Part shown: positions 44,066-55,800 of the stretch, one piece after another | How the letters are laid out: each line of letters starts with the position of its first letter | How positions within the stretch are numbered: the stretch's first letter is position 1 | Source: Sarcomyxa edulis | Lineage: Eukaryota; Basidiomycota; Agaricomycetes; Agaricales; Mycenaceae | Length of the DNA stretch: 64,000 bases | Direction of reading: 5' to 3' | Assembly: GCA_009761415.1 (NCBI GenBank) | Contig: QUOL01000002.1 | Coordinates: 1,612,001 to 1,676,000 of the forward strand | The notes under the pieces: generated by a model | The model's input: only the letters and a program-made list of their open reading frames with translations | What the model was told of the DNA's origin: nothing | Database searches by the model: none | Translations under genes and position numbers: made by a program

Positions 44066-46828
44066 ATGATGAATCCTGCATCCTCGACGAGCAACATGCT
44101 ACCTCCAGTCGCGTCGTTGATCGCTAGCGCCGAGCGGCTTCCCAAAAACAGACTAAAACGCAAAAGAACGATTTTGTATGACCCTTTTTCGTACTCGAGA
44201 CTTTCTCTTGCCTGACTTTTTTCTTTTTTGCAGGAGTTGTCAAGGTTCAATCGTTTTGATCCAGTTGCTTCCAGTGCGCAACTACTGATTTCACGCGCTT
44301 CTGTTCAGCTTGTCATGCTCGTAAACAGCAATGCGATCGCGAGCGGCCATGTACTCGATGGTATAAGATAAGTTATTTCGCTTTTGGGCTGTACTTATAT
44401 TTCAGCACAGCGTCAAACGAGGCACTCAAGACGAATGCGTTTATGACCATCCCAGGCAATTTGCTGTACAGAAGCTAAAGTCAGACTTAATTGTGCATTG
44501 ATCATGGACGGGGTTCTCAGTTTCATCTATAACTCCAGGTCAAGCAAAAGCCCTTTGGCCGTCCCATTCGATCGACGGGGAGGACCTGCTACTCCCTCAG
44601 CGTCACCTCTGGAGCCTAACAAGGACCTAGGCTTGAAGACCTTGTTACAGATAGTGCAAGGTGGCGCGGGTCCGAGAAATGGAAATGTCTCACAAGAAAC
44701 TCTTCAGACACACTTCCCGAACCACGCCATTACATCGTTTTTGCTTTCACATTTCTTTGATCAATCATCGATACACTGGCTATGGAGTGTGATTCATAGA
44801 CCAGTGTTTGATAAATGTTATATGAGCTTCTCCTCCTCCGTATTCGCACCGGGTCTTGATTTTCTGGCGCTTCTGGCTATGGTGTGCACGTCTTCCTTAC
44901 AATTCTTGCCGGAAACAGCTCAGGATGTGCGTCCAATTTTCCCTCATCAGAGGGTACTCCCTGATAGAATAATATTTAAGGCATCGATATTCTCTGCTTA
45001 CGAGCTAGGTCGTCACGTATTGAGAGAACGTCTCTACAACTTCTCTCGTTCAGTCCTGATTCATGATGACGCAATTGCTCCCTCCCTCGAACGTGTTCAA
45101 GCCCTGGCTGTGTTGGCTCTTTACCAGTTGGTGCGCTGTCCTTGCTCATATACACATTCTGGAGGTTTGATTATCTGTAGAATGAAGGTGATTTCAATGA
45201 TTGGTATCATATCCTGGGTATGTGAAGTTTCGTATCACGAAAGGTCTCAATTTGCCCATGATGCACGTCCAGGTATAGCTATCCGCATGTCACAATCGTG
45301 TACGTCAAAAATTGGCATCTAGCCCCCATACCATCCACTAATCTCTAGTCAAAGTGGGCATGCACCGTGAGCGTCCGTGCGATCCTATCGCAGCGGAGAC
45401 GAGAAGGAGGCTTTGGTGTGAGTTTGTCCCATCATCACCCGTGTAACTGTTAACGTTATATTTTCCTCTACAGGGACCTTGTTCAGCCTTGACCGGTAAA
45501 TCCATTCTCATTATTTACGCTTGCATTTCACATACTTATATCTATCACTGACAGGATGCAATGTCTGAGTCTCGGTCGGCCGTATCTCATTCATAATCAC
45601 CATTGCAACGTCAAGGCCCCTCTCAATCTGGATCAAGTTGAATTGTGCAATACACCTACTCCACAAAGTCAACCATTACATCGACTCACTGAACACAGTA
45701 AGTTCAAGTGGATAGGTCCTTTTCTTGTGGTCGCGTCGAACATCCTTCTATAGCCTTTCATATCTACCAAATTCGATGGGCCAAGTTGATTGGGGACATG
45801 TGGGACGAATGCTTCAGCATCAAGACCCCGAGTTACTCTGCTATCGCGAGTTTCGAAGACGATATCCGCAAATTTGAACTAGAGTTGCCTGCATCTTTTC
45901 GTTCCCAATCGAAGCAAGGTTCTTCCGCACGACCGTACTTACTCCTTCAGGTGAGCCATGTTCTATTTGCATGTCCATTGTAGTTGATAGTATGCTAAAC
46001 TGGCCAATTTAGGATCACTTCTTGACTCTACAGATATATCACACTCGAGCTATTCTTCTGGTTTGTTGATCCAATCCGGTGTCTTCATCATCATCCGCTG
46101 ACGGTTAGATTTTCAGCGACCCTTCCTGATCGCTCGACTGCCAGCCGCTCGAGATGGATCAAAGCTTCTCGGGGACTTTCATCGTCATGCAAAAGACGTG
46201 TGTCTCATGTTCTGGTGACTGACAAAAATATTCCAGTCTCGTTCTCTGCTCATCGACAAATTACAGCAAGCGTGTATTAGCCTGGCAACTCCTCACTCAG
46301 ACGCAGATAAATCATTCCCAGTTACGGTGGTCACAACTAGCTATATGCATATTCGACGCTGCGTGTAGGTCTCGTAGTATTACCCTGCATGACAACGTCG
46401 CTCATACACCGTTGACTATAGTGACGTTGGGTGTGGCCATTCTGATGGATCCCCAGAACGAAGACAACGACGAACTGGAGGAATGGATCGCGCTGGCTCT
46501 ATATCTACTACGAGACATGAGCCCACACAATAAGCTTGCCCATATGGCTACTCGATACATCACCGATGTTAGAAAACGGATTCAAGAAGCATCTCATTCC
46601 GTCAACTCGTTACCCCGAGATGATACTATCCGATATATCCAAAAGGCCACGCATACCTTGGCGCAGCCTCAACGTTCTGTGGATTTAGAGTCATACGGGG
46701 CATTGGAGCATGGATGGGCTTCCGAAAAGGTGGTGGGATTCGGAGAAGGGTTCCCGAGCGTTGAGGTCTTGAGTGATAGCGCGCATTCTCAGACGATGAC
46801 GGACTTTTTGGATGGTTGTATACCATAA
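44066..46828 (+). CDS. Zn(II)2Cys6 transcription factor with fungal-specific regulator domain (664 aa)
   Basis: Fifteen exons, beginning 44066-44175, 44234-44244 (11 nt), 44309-44360, 44411-44479 and 44539-45130; later exons include 45474-45495 (22 nt); the last is 46422-46828. The total is in frame. The binuclear zinc cluster is restored only by splicing: SCQACHARKQQCDRERPCTR then CVKRGTQDECVYDHP, spacing C2C6C5C2C8C. The middle region matches the fungal-specific transcription factor domain: WYHILGIAIRMSQS, VGMHRERPCDPIAAETRRRL and WWTLFSLDRMQCLSLGRPYL. A basic run RLPKNRLKRKRT precedes the cluster. It is a nuclear DNA-binding regulator; targets are unknown. The weakest part of the model is exons 13-14 (46117-46199, 46237-46364), chosen because that frame stays open into the next exon. 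It ends tail-to-tail with the DUF6533 gene. Confidence 0.85.
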
Positions 46829-46886
46829 ATCTATTCCTCTCTACAGTAGGGAGGCCCAGAATTCTATGAAATATGCAATTACGCTT

Positions 46887-48877
46887 TCAGGACGCGTCCT
46901 GTATAAGTATAAGTCATCCCCACTCTCGAATAAATGTATAATCCGGGCACTTACTGTATCGGAACTCCCGACACGCTCAGAATCCGCTTGACAGTCCCAT
47001 TCCCCCATTTTAACGGGCGAGTCTGGACCTGGCTCTAACACCGAGACAGGTCTCCTCGAGTCCCCATTGGAAGTATGAACCACGGTGGTTTCCTCCACGC
47101 GCACTGATATACCCCTAGTATGCGGACGCTGGACCTGCCAACTTATCCGAGTCCAACTTGACATCGATGTCCGTGGCCGAGGTCGTCTTCGGGAAATATT
47201 GTCTAGGGATATGACACCGCAGACTTCGCTATCCTTAGCGTAATATGCATCTCGGAGGTTGAGACTCAGTCGGCCGCTCATTATGCAGGTCATTGCGAGC
47301 GAGAAGCCGAGTGGCAGTTGGACCCACATCGCCTGTGTGTGACAACGAAGAGTAAGCACATGCAAGTGGAGGCTTGAGTAGATAGCTCAGACAAACCGGT
47401 AGAGTATACCACATGGCCACATTGGCGCTGTACACCGTCAAGGTCCTACAAGTTTCCCAGTCGTTCAGTCAATCAGTCAGATGCCAGAAAACGTGCATTC
47501 ACCGCAGAACTCACACAATGAAGTAGAAGATGCTATCCTTGAGTAGTATGCTCCACATGACATTAGGTGGCTCTTCGACCCGCATGTACTTGAAACTGGC
47601 CCACAGAACCAATGCGAAAAGGACAAAGTCAAAGCCCATGACTGGAAGCCAAAAGGCCTGATAATAAGCGGGATGCCCTGGAAGCGTATTAGGGATACAG
47701 AAATTAAGATCCTGGCCTGGGACAGGCTGGTGTACGACTAGAGAAGAGATATATGATCAACATTTGCCGAAGTCGTAGTGCACAGAATCGACGCGTACCG
47801 TGAATCGTTGAAGAGGCAAGGACGAGGATGACAACCATTCCGATTATTTCGGTTATAAATAAAGAGAGTGAGGTGATCAGTATCTTCCGACAACCGGAAT
47901 ACATGGCGATTATACGGAAGTGCATGATCACTGATTGAATAAATTATTAGTTGATCAAGATCGTTTCAGAACTGGTATGGAAGGGGATGGCTGGCTCACT
48001 TTGCATAGATAAAACAATAAGAGCGGTGCCCCCTGCTTGCACACATAACCATAGATAGCCTGGAATGTGGTGTTCATTTCTAATGGTATAGCTCGCATTG
48101 TAATGTACTTACAGCTGTCGAGATAGAAGGTCCCAGAAAGTTATGAGCATGTCTAGATTGTTTGGATTACTTCGATACGCACAACTATATGAGAGGTTTA
48201 GTATGAGTTTCGGAGTCATGATAAGGGAGATAGAACCTTGTCTGAAGGAGGAGTTATCACGAATGCTAGGAGAGGGGTACGTTGTCAGGCGTCAAGGTCG
48301 CCCTGGGTCAAGGCATCCAAATACTTACCTACAGCCTCGACGCTATATGGAACGAATAGACTGGTCAGAATCATCCCTTTTCAAGGTACAAGACCTGACG
48401 CGTACATGAGAAAGATGCTCCCTAGATAACGATTCTAGAAGATCGCGAATGAGTATGGAATAGTTTGTACGAGATAAATGAAGGGCCTTACCCAGAGGAA
48501 GAGAAATTTCGAAGTGGCCCAGGGTTTGTTCTAGCCGCAGGAACGCGTTACGAGGGTAACTTTCGAACGCGGTGTGTATTACACTCACCCAAACGAGCTC
48601 GATCTGCAGATGCAAGACATTCAGACGTCATATGTCGGCGAATTGAGGGGTTTCTCACCTCTTGGTCCACTGTGATGACTGGTGAAGTGTTGGGTTGAAA
48701 AGGGAGGTGATTAGGGAAGAAAAGCAGGACTTACCGTGGTCGTAAATAGCAACCGCGGTCGCAATGACTGGTACCTAAAGTTAGCACTTGAACATGAATC
48801 ACACAACATGCAGACAGACGTTGACAACTTCTAGTCAAGCCGCTGGCATACGCGACTTCATTCAGACTGTTCGCCAT
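46887..48877 (-). CDS. DUF6533-type multi-pass membrane protein
   Basis: A many-exon gene of the basidiomycete DUF6533 family. Recognisable pieces in order: VIATAVAIYDH, VDQEIELVWNKPWATSKFLF joined across small exons, NRYLGSIFLMYASG, GYLWLCVQAGGTALIVLSMQ, VIMHFRIIAMYSGCRKILIT, FITEIIGMVVILVLASSTIH, YYQAFWLPVMGFDFVLFALV, LLKDSIFYFIVTLTVYSANV and MWVQLPLGFSLAMTCIMSGR. These form about seven hydrophobic spans, with a polar cytosolic tail. The role of the family is unknown; it has a receptor-like shape. The first exon is uncertain: ATG 48877 (MANSLNEVAYASGL) does not splice in phase with the next exon at an obvious site. The last intron (46954-46899) gives a stop at 46887; reading through gives a stop at 46841. 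Confidence 0.72.
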
Positions 48878-49808
48878 CGCCTGTAATGCATGGAAAGCGA
48901 GGAGACAAGAGAAAGAGAGAAGATGGTGTTGGAAAGAGACTAGCCGGTCTGACCAAGTTCTTGCGTGGTCATATATATGTCTGCGGCATCACCTTCGAAT
49001 TCTTGTTGAGCCGTTACGTCCGTAGGACGACTCCGGAGAGGACGAAGCAATTGAATCCACGTGGAGACAGTTATGAGGATCTACATATTAGAAATTGTTC
49101 TCGGATTGTTCTGTTGGACGCAGGCTTATTATTGCGACCGTTGACCGGCGCGTAGCACGGGTCGGTATGCCACTGCCGTCGAAGCATCAAGCTTCAAGCT
49201 TCAAGGACCGACGGGAGTTGTAAAGAGGGATATTGCTGCTTGAAACGTCCCCGATTGAAACACTTCAAGCTGTGCCACGTACGTCGTCTCGAGTAGAAGA
49301 TCATACGATTCTGCCAAGCGCCGTGTCGCAGACGCCGGTCATCACCGTGTCCGTGTCGACGTTTCTGGAGAGGTGGCAATTCTAAAAAAACATTCCGAAG
49401 ACAAACTATACATGCTACTATTCCAATGCCACACTGAACAGAATGCAAGTAGAAAGAAAGAAGGAAGAAATGAGATCGTCTGGCTTTGTTTGTGTATTTG
49501 GGTGCTTGCTTGGATTTTGTATGAGCGTGTCTTTGATAATTTGTGCAGTGTCGAGATGTGTTGAAAACCGTGGGCTCCGAAACACAGAAACACATCCAAC
49601 CATCCCCTCCTCGTCCCCCCATCCAGTCCATCATCCATATCGTACTTTCCACAAATCATTCCAATGCGACGACTATGCGACGAATATTCGCATCGCTAGG
49701 GCCCGTGCGCATCTCCGCTTTCTCACGCATCACATAAGCCGTGTTGTCATCTTTTCCCCCCTCTTCTCTCCTTTCTTTCAACCACAACAACCACTCTCAT
49801 CCCACATC
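48878..49808. promoter_or_regulatory. Intergenic region upstream of the DUF6533 protein and forkhead genes
   Basis: Divergent spacing region of about 0.9 kb. Frames at 48886-49155 and 49194-49652 have no motifs. A short repeat ATCAAGCTTCAAGCTTCAAG occurs at 49186-49205. CT-rich leader sequence precedes the forkhead ATG (49745-49800). Confidence 0.5.
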
Positions 49809-51107
49809 ATGTCCCAACAACCGCCCCAGCCTCCAATGGACAACGGCATGATTGAACAACCTCAAGACTTGTCTGGAGGCTCATACTATCCACAAGAACC
49901 AAACGACCTCACCGGCGGGCTACCCATCAACCTCGACTCTCTTCGTGATGGCCCACCAGGCAGCAAACCCTTCTACCCTTATTCTACTCTCATTCGGTAC
50001 GTTTTTAGCCTTGCTCGCCTTTTCTCTTCTTCCTCTAGCCATGTCTCATCACCGCATTGTTGCCACTATAGCTACGCCATCAAGGGATCCCCAAATCAGA
50101 AACTCCTTCTCGAAGATATCTACTATGCAATCGAGTCCCGAGTAAGTCCTCATCCTTTCCTTTCCTCGATCTCCCATTAATCCCATTGCAGTTCCCATAT
50201 TTCAGAACCGCTCCAAATGGCTGGAAAGTAAGTCTCTTGTCTATGTTTTACCCCGCACTTGGGCGCGACCGCGATGTTGTTGTCTATCTGCTCGTATTTG
50301 TCTGGAGCATGTCCCAATTAACCGACCCTTCTCTACAATCTGTATCACATCGTACTGACCCATGTCATCGTAGAATTCTGTCCGCCATAACCTCTCGTTG
50401 AACCCATGCTTTGAGAAGATGCCACGCCCTCTCACTGACCGTGGGAAAGGTTCTTACTGGACGGTCAACGAACACGTCGATCCTCGAACCGGCGTGCACC
50501 GTATCCGCAAGAAGAAGGCAAAGACTTCCAAGAACCGTGGCTCAGACGAAGGCGATATAGACTACCACCCAGAGAATTCGTTTGACGAAAGTGGGCAGTT
50601 TGCTCAAGGGTCTATGGAAGATGGAGGGCCGAGCAAGCAGGCAGTCCCTTTCCCTGCTCCTTATCCGTGAGTTGCATAGTTCAGGAGATGTCAGCATCCT
50701 CTAACATGTGTGCGTCGTCTAGCTTCGACCCCAACTTCATGATGGCGCCTGGCATGCGATTCCCGATGGCGATGCCCGGCCCAATGCCTATCTCTCCCGA
50801 AGAAGGCATTGAGCTTGACGAGCATGGCAACGTCAACTGGCGCGTGGCTTGGTTGAAGGAGATTGGCCACTTGCAAGCAGTCACAGCGGAGCAGGAGAAG
50901 GCGGGTGTTGACCCAGAGTGGTACAGAATGATGCTTTTCCGTGTGAGGGGTGCATTGATGCCTCCCTTCAACCCTGGGGATGTGATGCACGTTCCCGGAG
51001 GACCTTCCCCTCACATGCCTCCGCCCCCTCCACCCAACCCTGCCGACCCTCAGCAGCAGCAGCAGCAGCAGCAACAGCAACAACAGCAGCAGCAGCAGCA
51101 GCAGTAG
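49809..51107 (+). CDS. Forkhead transcription factor (323 aa)
   Basis: Five exons: 49809-49996, 50072-50141, 50192-50227, 50374-50666 and 50723-51107; 972 nt, in frame. The winged-helix domain occupies about residues 52-135: [60 protein letters not shown] and [20 protein letters not shown]. The recognition helix [10 protein letters not shown] is intact, so DNA binding to RYAAAYA-type sites is expected. A basic KKKAKTSK stretch follows. The C-terminus is Met/Pro-rich and ends in 18 Gln residues directly before the stop. Biological targets cannot be inferred. It is smaller than the yeast Fkh1/2 proteins and has no FHA domain. Confidence 0.93.
51051..51104 (+). repeat. CAG/CAA repeat encoding C-terminal polyglutamine of forkhead protein
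   Basis: Eighteen CAG/CAA codons immediately before the TAG stop. An expansion or frame slip here would change the protein end directly. Confidence 0.9.
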
Positions 51108-51488
51108 AGAGATACTTTTTGATGCTACATTATTTGCACTTTATTTCTTCCCCTTTCCATCTCTTTCTTTCTTGGTCTATGTTTCCCTAGTTCGAACTGT
51201 ACGGTCTCTTTTCCCCTGTAGCCAATGCGGTACCCAGCCAATAAACGGTTGATCTCATGATATCCATTGGCCGATACGTCCTGTCGGGTTCTGTGCTGCG
51301 ATACTCCATGCAAGTCGGCTCCGATAAATTTGTTCGTAAGTGTGTAAGCGCAATTGGACTACCCGATTGGGCGTGAGTAAGCTGGGCGCCCCTCCATTTA
51401 TTTCAAGAGCTGTTTTCAAATTTCTCACTCCCTCCAACTCCAACTGTACTAATACCATTCATTCACTCACACTCAGGCCATAGCAGCC
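51108..51488. other. Intergenic region, forkhead 3' end / DRE2 promoter
   Basis: AT- and T-rich 3' region, then DRE2 upstream sequence. No gene was seen. Confidence 0.5.
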
Positions 51489-52585
51489 ATGTCTCCATCT
51501 GCAGTCTACGACTCACCAAATGACCACACCATCTTACCATCAAAGGGGCCAGCTTTGGCACTCGGATCCCCTTCAACTGCACAGGACGGCACATACCAGT
51601 CCCTCATCACTGATTTGCAGCAGACAAGGCGTGTCGATAAACAGATGATTGATAGACTAGTCGATGGAGGTACGTTCTCCAAAAATCTCAAGGCGATTGG
51701 TTGGTTCAATCTAACACTATGCCCTAGCCACTACTCTACCCTCCTCCTCGTACGCCTCTGTCCATGTCACCCTCTCCAATACAGAGTACCAGAGCCTACT
51801 CCCCGATTTCTTCTCTCAACTCATCTCTGGACTCACACCGTTGGGAACATTGCATCTGTACAATGTGTTTTCCTCATCTTCCAATCTACACACAGATCTC
51901 ACACTCGCGGGCTTCAATGTCCTATCCGCCGTTCTGCCCATTCAAGATGATACCACCACCACCAACACAACAACGACTGTAATCGCACAAAAGCCAGCGC
52001 ATACCCCGGGCACAATATTTTCGCTCAAAAATAAATCTGCGTTTCCCACCTCCGGTACCGCGGTTGCGCTACCCCGACGAAGACTCGACCCAGATCGAAA
52101 GTCGTCCAAAAAAGCACTGTGGTCTTTGCATACACCTGCAACGCCTCCTATTGATGCCGAAGCTCTCCTCACCGCATCTGACCGTATGCGTCCGGTACCG
52201 TCATGTGAGCCCGTGACTGCGTCTACTCCACCGCGGAAGAAGGCCTGCAAGGGTTGTAGCTGTGGTCTCGCCGAGTTGGAGGCTGAAGAGTTGAAGCAGA
52301 GCAAGGTGGTCATATTGGATGGATCGCAGACGGGCGAGACTATGGAGGTGTCGCAGGATGAACGGGAGAGGTTGCTGAAGGCGGCAAGTGCTGCACCGAA
52401 GGCAACGAGTAGTTGTGGGAGTTGCTTCCTAGGGGATGCTTTCCGATGTGCTAGCTGCCCATATCTCGGTGAGTATTCATGTTTTCCTGTGTCTTTCCAA
52501 AGGCTTACATTGTGTGCTCAAAGGTCTACCTGCTTTCAAGCCAGGAGAGAAAGTCGAGATCGACTTTGGGATGGATGATTATTGA
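51489..52585 (+). CDS. DRE2: Fe-S cluster assembly protein Dre2/anamorsin (327 aa)
   Basis: Three exons: 51489-51669, 51728-52468 and 52524-52585; 984 nt, in frame. The N-terminal half is a degenerate SAM-methyltransferase fold ([33 protein letters not shown]). The C-terminal CIAPIN1 domain holds both iron-sulfur motifs: a 2Fe-2S site in [18 protein letters not shown] and a CX2CX7CX2C site in [20 protein letters not shown], ending [19 protein letters not shown]. Dre2 receives electrons from the diflavin reductase Tah18 and feeds cytosolic Fe-S protein assembly. All cysteines are present. Its 3' end is close to the NPC1 gene, which follows on the same strand. Confidence 0.95.
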
Positions 52586-52893
52586 TTTTTTGAAGTTTCT
52601 TTTCTCGTATACATATAGCTTTTAGAACTGCATTACTATGTCCTGTATCCGTTATCTCGCTTTTACACAACACTTTTCCTTGCAATCCATTTCCATAATC
52701 GACTTGTCTCCTAACGAAGCGCGTGCATGAGCGGGACCCCAGCGATCGCGTCACGTCCCAACTCCTCCTCACTGCAGCTCTCGACCTCGAGGCTCTTTGA
52801 GGCCACGTACAAAATATTCTACCTTGAAAGCTTGTCGTCTAACTCGCTTCCCGAGCTTCTGCGGGCTTAACGACGTTTCTTTAGGACCACACC
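52586..52893. other. Intergenic region, DRE2 3' end / NPC1 5' region
   Basis: Should contain the NPC1 promoter and probably a first exon with the signal peptide, but no convincing exon was found. A good splice acceptor TTTCTTTAG ends at 52884. Confidence 0.45.
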
Positions 52894-55800
52894 ATGCCTC
52901 AGAGTAATATGGCAGGACAATGCGTGATGAGGGGGTCCTGCGGAACGAAAGGATGGTTCGGGAAACCTCTTCCATGTCCTTACGATGGACCAGCTTTAGA
53001 GGTATGTTGTACGGCAATCATCCTCATACTCTGAACTTATCTCAACGACTGCTCAGCCCGAGGACGACGAGGCTCGCTCTCTACTCGTTGATGTCTGCGG
53101 TGCAGAATTTAGTGAAGGACCTGTCTGCTGTTCGTCAGACCAAGTAGAGACACTACGGGGCAACCTCAACCAAGCGACTCTCCTTATATCCTCCTGCCCA
53201 GCTTGCAGAAACAACTTCCGGTCCTTCTTTTGCACGTTCACTTGTTCGCAAGACCAGGCGACGTTTCTGAACATCACTTCTACTCAGACTTCGAGTACTG
53301 GGGAAACTGCTGTGGAGTCATTGGATTTCCATGTCGGAGAAAGATATGGAAAAGGATTCTATGATAGTTGCAAGGACGTGCAGCTTGGTTCTGCGAATGC
53401 CCTGGCCATGGACTTCATTGGCGGAGGGGCCAAGAACTATTCGGCATTCTTGCAGTATATGGGAGACGTGAAAGACCTCGGCAGTCCCTTCCAAATCAAC
53501 TACCCGCTGACGGCACCGCCAGAATTCACCCCCCTTGACCCAGTGCCCCGAAACTGCGCAGACAACGAATTGGCCAGTCGATGCACTTGCGTAGACTGTC
53601 CAGCCATCTGCAAAGCATTACCTGACGTGTCTCCACCCAACGCAGAACCTACATGTCATGTAGGTATCATCTCCTGCCTCTCATTCATCTTAATTCTTGC
53701 ATATTCTTTAGCCAGTGCCGGTTTCCTCGTCGGGTACCTTGTAGAAAAGACCATCCGAAGGCGCCGGGAGAAGAGATACGAACGAATGGCCCTCTCCGTC
53801 GAAACCGCCTCGTTGTCTCCCAGATCACATACTCGCGGTCTTGTAGGAGCCGGTTCTCTTGCGCCTTACATTGACGGAGACGATTCATTGGCTGCACAAG
53901 CCGAGTCGCGTCATCTCGGTCGCGGAGCATCTCTTCTTGACCCCATCGAAACTGTACAACCGCGCCACTACCGCCTTAACACCTTCCTGCGGCATTCGTT
54001 CTACAAATTAGGCTTATTCGCTGCGTCTTCACCGTGGTTGACATTCGCGGCGGTTTTCTTCGTTGTGGGTCTGATCAATATTGGATGGAAACGGTTTGAG
54101 ATCGAAACAGATCCAGTAAGGCTATGGGTCGCTCCATCGTCGGAAAGCAAGCAGCAGAAAGATTTCTTCGACCAGAATTTCGGTCCTTTCTACCGTCCTC
54201 AACAGATTTTCGTTACCTCGATCCCGAACTCACCTTTAGACACATCCTTCGCCAATATCTCCATCATAAATCCTACGACATCTAACCCTCCCGTACTTTC
54301 ATGGGATCATCTTCAATATTGGTTCAAAGTCGAATCAGACATCCGGGGTCTCCGTTCGCCCAATGGCTATAGTCTATCGGACGTTTGCTTCAAACCAGCA
54401 GGTCCCGAAGGCGCGTGCGTCGTACAGTCATTGACAGCCTGGTTTGGCAACGACCTATCGGATTATGACGAGACAACTTGGATCGCACAACTGCAAAAGT
54501 GTGCGCACACGCCTGGGGAATGCTTGCCTGATTTCCAGCAACCACTGGGTCCGAAGTATGTCCTGGGAGGTGTTCCTGAGGTGGATGGATCCAAGCGTTA
54601 TGCGGAGGCAGAAGCTATGGTGGTTACTTATGTCGTATCTGATTCTCTTGACGAGAAGGTCCAGGCAAAGGCTATGGAATGGGAGGAGACGTTGCAGGCT
54701 TACCTCTTGGATCTGAACAATCGCATCGCAGAAGAGGCTGGTCTGCAGATAGCATTCTCGACCGGCGTCTCTCTCGAGAGCGAGATAAACAAGAGCACTA
54801 ACATGGATGTGAGAATCGTGGTGCTCTCGTATCTTGCCATGTTCTTCTACATCTCGTTGACCCTGGGCAGCGGATCCATCGGACATGAAGAAGAAGGCGT
54901 TCTATCGTCTTTGGTACAATGGGCACATAACTTCCCCCGGCTTTTCACTCGGTCTGGTATATCCTCTTCTTCCATCTCAGTGGACTCAAGAACTGTCCCT
55001 CGCCTCTTTCCTCGCCTACCCCCTTCACTCTTCACTGGCTCCAAATTCACTCTCGGTTTGTTCGGTATCTTGCTTGTTATCCTCTCCGTGTCCACTACAG
55101 TCGGCTTCTTCTCCTTCCTCGAGGTCAAAGTGACCCTAATCATCGCAGAGGTCATTCCTTTCCTCGTCCTTGCCGTAGGGGTTGATAATGTCTTCATTCT
55201 CGTTCACGAACTTGATCGGCAAAATCTTTTGCACGGTCCAAATGCTTCCCAGGCAGCCTCGCACGGTGGGGCTGGCTTCACTACACCCATGTCGCCTACG
55301 AATTCCCATCGTTCGCCCTTTGATTCTACACACGATCAGGATGAGGTCGATGCGGCGTCTATGCCATTGTATCTGTCACCTGAGGAGCGTGTAGCACGAT
55401 CTCTAGCAAAGATGGGCCCATCCATCTTGCTGAGTACTATCACGGAGACGGTTGCTTTTGCCCTCGGTGCCATAGTCCCCATGCCAGCCGTTCGAAATTT
55501 CGCTCTATATGCGGCTGGAAGTGTCTTGCTCAATGCTTTCATGCAAGTCACGGTCTTTATCAGTGCACTCTTATTGGACCTCAAACGTGTTGAGGTAAGA
55601 GCTCGTCGAGGTATCTATCTGACCTTGCTAATTGCAAAGAACAGGCTAGTCGCATCGACTGCTTCCCCTGCATAAGGCTTCCTTCCCGGATCGCGTTACT
55701 GGAGGCTCCTCCGAGTGGTAGTGGCTTGGGGAGACTTGCACGTTTCATTCGTCGCTATTACGCCCCATTCTTACTCCGACCAGAAGTGAAGGGTGCTGTG

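Noticed and set aside
46265..46302. A 35-nt intron in the Zn2Cys6 gene to keep an alternative frame
   Set aside because: Too short for a spliceosomal intron here; moving the previous donor by two bases keeps an open frame.
49194..49652. 152-codon minus-strand frame upstream of the forkhead gene
   Set aside because: No motif; overlaps the forkhead leader and is contradicted by the strong plus-strand gene.
52638..52730. Possible NPC1 first exon starting MSCIRYLAFTQHF
   Set aside because: Weak hydrophobic core, no in-phase donor, frame ends in a stop; not a convincing signal peptide.
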